DNA of 64,000 bases from Owenia fusiformis. Its lineage: Eukaryota; Annelida; Polychaeta; Sabellida; Oweniidae. Under the pieces are notes generated by a model that made no database searches, was not told where the DNA came from, and saw only the letters and a list, made by a program, of their open reading frames with translations. The DNA lies in assembly GCA_903813345.2 (NCBI GenBank), contig CAIIXF020000446.1, positions 1 through 64,000 on the forward strand, in the 5' to 3' direction. The translations under genes were made by a program, and so were the position numbers. The stretch's first letter is position 1. The number at the start of each line of letters is the position of its first letter. Of this stretch, positions 60,218 to 64,000 are shown one piece after another.

Positions 60218-63200
60218 ACCGCATGCTTGCTCCTTAGGTTACCTCAATACCCTCTGTAGTGGTATAGCCAATGTAGCTAGCGTAGCCACTGAATGCATGC
60301 TCATAAGCTTACATCCAGACCCTGTGTAGCATCGTAGTCAGTGTAGCTAGAGAAGCCACCGAATGCCTGCTCCTAGGATTACCTACAGAACCTCTGTAGC
60401 CGCTAAGCGAGTGAAGCTAGCGTAGCCACCGCATTCATGCTCCTTAGGTTACCTCTATACCCAAGTAGTTGCTGAGCCACTTAATGCATGCTCCTAGGCT
60501 TACCTCCAGAACCTATGTAGCCTCGTAGCGGGTATAGCTAGCGTAGACAGTGCATGCATGCTCCTTAGTTTAATCGTATACCCCCCGTAGTGGCGTAGCC
60601 AGTATAGCTTGCGTAGCCACTTAATGCATGCTCCTAGGCTTACATCCAGACCCTGTTTAGCAGCGTAGTCAGTGTAGCTAGCGTAGCCACTGAATGCATG
60701 CTCCTAGGCTTACATCCAGACCCTGTGTAGCAGCGTAGTCAGTGTAGCTAGCCATTGAATGCATGCTCCTAGGCTTACATCCAGACCCTGATTAGCTGCG
60801 TAGCTAGTGTAGCTAGCGTAGCCACCGCACGCATGGTCCTTAGGTTACCTCTATACCCTCCGTCGTGGTATATCCAATGTAGCTAGTGTAGCCACTGAAT
60901 GCATGCTCCTAGGCTTACATCCAGACCCTGTGTAGCAGCGTAGTCAGTGTAGCTAGCCACTGAATGCATGCTCCTAGGCTTACATCCAGACCCTGTTTAG
61001 CTGCCTAGCTAGTGTAGCTAGCGTAGCCACCGCATGCATGGTCCTTAGGTTACCTCTATACCCTCCGTCGTGGTATATCCAATGTAGCTAGTGTAGCCAC
61101 TGAATGCATGCTCCTAGGCTTACATCTAGACCCTGTGTAGCAGCGTAGTCTAGTAGCTAGAGTAGCCTCCGAACGCCTGCTCCTAGGCTTACCTCAAGAA
61201 ACTCTGTAGTCGCGTAGCCAGTTTAGCTAGCGTAGTCAGCGCATGCATGCTCCTTAGTTTACCTGTATACCCTCTTTAGTGGCGTAAGCCAGTGTAGCTT
61301 GCGTAGCCAATGAATGCATGCTCCTAAGCTTACTTCCAGACCCTTTGTAGCGGCGTAGACAGTGTAGCTAGCGTAGCCACTGCATGCATGCTCCAAAGGT
61401 TACTTCTATACCCTCAGTAGTCGCGTAGCGAGTGTAGCTAGCGTAGCCACCGCATGCATACTCATTAGGTTATCTCTATACACTCTAAAGTGGCGTAGCC
61501 GGTGTAGCTAGCGTAGCCACCACATGCTGCCTCCAAAGATTCTATACCCTCTGCATGCATGCTCCTTAGGTTACCTCTATACCCTCCGTCGTGGTATAGC
61601 CAATGTAGCTAGTGTAGCCACTGAATGCATGCATGCTCCCATGCTCCAGACCCTGTGTAGCAGCGTAGTCAGTGTAGCTAGCGTAACCACCGAATGCATG
61701 CTCCTAGGCTTACCTTAAGAACCTCTGTAACCGCGTAGCGAGTTTAGCTAGCGTAGCCACCGCCACCTTTATACCCTCTGTAGTGGTGTAGCCAGTGTAG
61801 CTTGAGTAGCCAATGAATGCATGCTCCTAAGCTTACTTCCAGACCCTTTGTAGTGGCGTAGCCAGTGTAGCTAGCGTAGCCACTGAATGCATGCTCTTAA
61901 CTTACATCCAGACCCTGTGTAGTAGCGTAGTCAGAGTAGCTAGAGTAGCCTCCGAATGCCTGCTCCTAGGCTTACCTTAAGAACCTCTGTAACCGCGTAG
62001 CGAGTTTAGCTAGCGTAGCCACCGCCACCTTTATACCCTCTGTAGTGTTGTAGCCAGTGTAGCTTGCGTAGCCAATGAATGCATGCTCCTAAGCTTACTT
62101 CCAGACCCTTTGTAGCGGCGTAGACACTGTAGCTAGCGTAGCCACTGCATGCATGCTCCAAAGGTTACTTCTATACCCTCAGTAGTCGCGTAGCGAGTGT
62201 AGCTAGCGTAGCCACCGCATGCATACTCATTAGGTCACCTCTATACATTCTGTAGTGGCGTAGCCACTGTAGCTAGCGTAGCCACCACATGCTGCCTCCA
62301 AAGGTTCTATACCCTCTGTAGTCGCGTAGCCAGTTTAGCTAGCTAGCCACTGAATGCATGCTCCTAGGCTTACATCCAGACCCTGTTTAGCTGCGTAGCT
62401 AGTGTAGCTAGCGTAGCCACCGCATGAATGCTCCTTAGGTTACCTCTATACCCTCTGTAGTGGTGTAGCCAGTGTACCTAGCGTAGCCACCGCATGCATA
62501 CTCATTATGTTACCTCTATACACTCTGTAGTTGCGTAGCCAGTTTAGCTAGCGTAGCCACCACATGCTGCCTCCAAAGGTTCTATACCCTCTGTAATCGC
62601 GTAGTGAGTGTAGCTAGCATATGCACAGCATGCATTCACCTAAGGTTACTTCTATACCCTCTGCAGTCGCGTGGCCATTGTAGCTAGCGTAGCCACTGAA
62701 TGCATGCTCCTAGGCTTACCTCAAGAACCTCTGTAGCCGCGTTGCTAGTGTAAATAGCGTAGCCACCGCATGCGTGCTCCTTAGGTTACCTCTATACCCT
62801 TTGTAGAGGCGTAGCAACTAAAATGCATGCTCTTAGGCTTACATCAAGACCCTCTGCATATCCAGTGTATACTTGCATGTAGTCGCCACTGCATGCCTGC
62901 TCCTAGGCTTACCTCCAGTACCTATGTAGCAGCGTTGTCAGTGTAGCTAGCTTAGCCACTGAATGCATGTTCCTAGGCTTACATCCAGACCCTGTGTATG
63001 CACGTAGCGAATGTAGCTAGCGTAACCACCGCATGCATGCTCCTAAGGTTACCTTTATACCCTCTGTACCCGCTGAGCCAGTGAAGCTAGCGTAGCCACT
63101 GAATGCATGCTCGTAAGCTTACATCCAGACCCTGTGTAACATCGTAGTCAGTGTAGTTAGAGTAGCCACCGAATGCCTGCTCCTAGGTTTACCTACAGAA

Positions 63201-64000
63201 CCTCTGTAGCCGCTTAGCGAGTGAAGCTAGCGTAGCCACCGCATGCATTCTCCTAAGGTTACCTCTATACCCTCTGTAGTGGTATAGTCAATGTAGCTAG
63301 CGTAGCCACTGAATGTATGCTCCTAGGCGTACATCCAGACCCTGTGTAGCACAGATCCTGTGTAGCAGCGTAGTCATTGTAGCTAGAGTAGCCACCGCAT
63401 GCATGCTCCTAGACTTACCTCCAGAACCTATGTAGCTGCGTAGCGAGTGTAGCTAGCGTAGCCACCGCATGCATTCTCCTAAGGTTACCTCTATACCCTC
63501 TATAGCCGAATAGCAAGTGTAGCTAGCGTAGCCACTGAATGCATGAACCTAGGCTTACATCCAGACCCTGTGTACCACCATAGCAGCGTAGTCAGTGTAG
63601 CTAGCGTAACACTGAATGCATGCTCCTAGGCTTACATCCAGACCCTTTTAAGCCGCGTAGCTAGCGTAGCTACTGCATACATTCTCCTAAGCCTTTATAC
63701 CCTCTGTAGCCGCGTAGCAAGTGTAGCTAGCGTAGCCACCGCATGCATACTCCTTAGATTACCTCTATACACTCTGTGGTAGCGTACCCAGTGTAGCTAG
63801 CGGAGCCACTTAATGCATGCTCCTAGGCTTACATCCAGACCTTGTGTAGCCGCGTAGCCAGTGTAGCTAGCGTAGCTACCGCATACATTCTCCTAAGGTT
63901 ACCTCTATAGTATATAGAGGGGTATAGAGTCTATACCCTCTATAGCCGCGTAGCGAGTGTAGCTAGCGTAGCCAACGCATGCATTCTCCTAAGGTTACCT
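59427..64000. repeat. HOR unit 6, cut by window end
   Basis: 4574 bp visible. It shares with unit 3, and with no other, the CTAGCATATGCACAGC variant (62617), GTAGCAACTAAAATGC (62811), the 70-bp deletion near 63391 and the long hairpin at 63913. Confidence 0.9.

Larger units (their letters stand above)
15888..64000. repeat. 70-bp satellite array with ~7.65-kb higher-order repeat
   Basis: The basic monomer is 70 bp (successive TGCATGCTCC starts at 15957, 16027, 16097) with common 65-bp variants that lack one GTAGC-type step. Two main types are intermixed: one with CTCCTAGGCTTACATCCAGA and one with CTCCTTAGGTTACCTCTATA. Each monomer contains palindromes TGCATGCA, CCTAGG and GCTAGC and four GTAG steps 8-9 bp apart. 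Many monomers are grouped into units repeated with near identity every 7.5-7.8 kb, each holding one 791-bp ACGT-rich block. The array runs off the right edge. It is a candidate centromeric, pericentromeric or subtelomeric satellite; the sequence does not say which. No gene is present. Confidence 0.97.

Noticed and set aside
19174-61718. Recurring 64-86 residue open frames in the array, including ATLATLAT-type peptides on the minus strand
   Set aside because: They are translations of the 70-bp monomer. Seventy is not a multiple of three, so the frame rotates each monomer, and frames survive only by chance. Their repetition follows the HOR period.
15888-64000. CRISPR-like array
   Set aside because: There are no unique spacers; the whole 70-bp unit repeats. 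Context is eukaryotic and no cas-like gene is present.
15888-64000. Known centromere signals such as a CENP-B box, or telomere repeats
   Set aside because: I see neither a CENP-B-box-like motif nor TTAGGG-type runs, so centromeric or telomeric identity is not claimed.

Overview
This is a eukaryotic, almost certainly animal, genomic window. It has AT-rich non-coding DNA, fold-back and mariner/pogo-like repeat fragments, one well-preserved LTR retrotransposon and a very long satellite array. A marine invertebrate is my guess, but nothing here fixes the taxon. I see no host protein-coding gene, no RNA gene and no bacterial features.

Layout. 1-6362 is AT-rich DNA with small repeats: a 41-bp tandem duplication, two diverged copies of a dispersed repeat, a palindromic MITE-like element at 3434-3875 and a GGCT-rich minisatellite at 6055-6127. 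6363-13276 is a complete LTR retrotransposon read on the minus strand. It has 1820-bp LTRs that differ, as far as I can see by eye, at one base. It also has TG...CA ends, a 4-bp target duplication (TTAT), an 18-nt primer-binding site matching the 3' end of tRNA-Leu, a polypurine tract, and one 1009-codon ORF. That ORF encodes a coiled coil, Gag, two CCHC zinc knuckles and a retropepsin-like domain. Reverse transcriptase, RNase H and integrase are absent, so the element is non-autonomous (Gag-Pro only) and must borrow polymerase functions if it moves. 13378-14519 is a kilobase-scale imperfect palindrome built partly of 57-bp repeats. A pogo-like terminal sequence abuts it. 15089-15714 is a 221-bp tandem repeat.

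From about 15888 to the end of the window (48 kb, running off the edge) is a satellite of 70-bp monomers. The monomers form a higher-order repeat (HOR) of about 7.65 kb: roughly 98 monomers plus one 791-bp block of a different, ACGT-dense tandem repeat in the same place in every unit. Distances between successive ACGT blocks are 7653, 7787, 11749, 7513 and 7648 bp. Small length differences can be traced to specific events: a 5-bp TTTAG insertion, a 135-bp (70+65) deletion, an extra segment of about 139 bp, and a linked 70-bp loss plus 9-bp gain. The 11.7-kb unit contains a recombination junction that I can place within about 36 bp, followed by a scrambled segment.

The parts do not form a pathway. 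The interest lies in the Gag-Pro-only retroelement with its promoter-like LTR and possible remnant Pol tail, and in the architecture and recent homogenisation of the nested satellite. Short ORFs in the array are by-products of a 70-bp period that is not a multiple of three.
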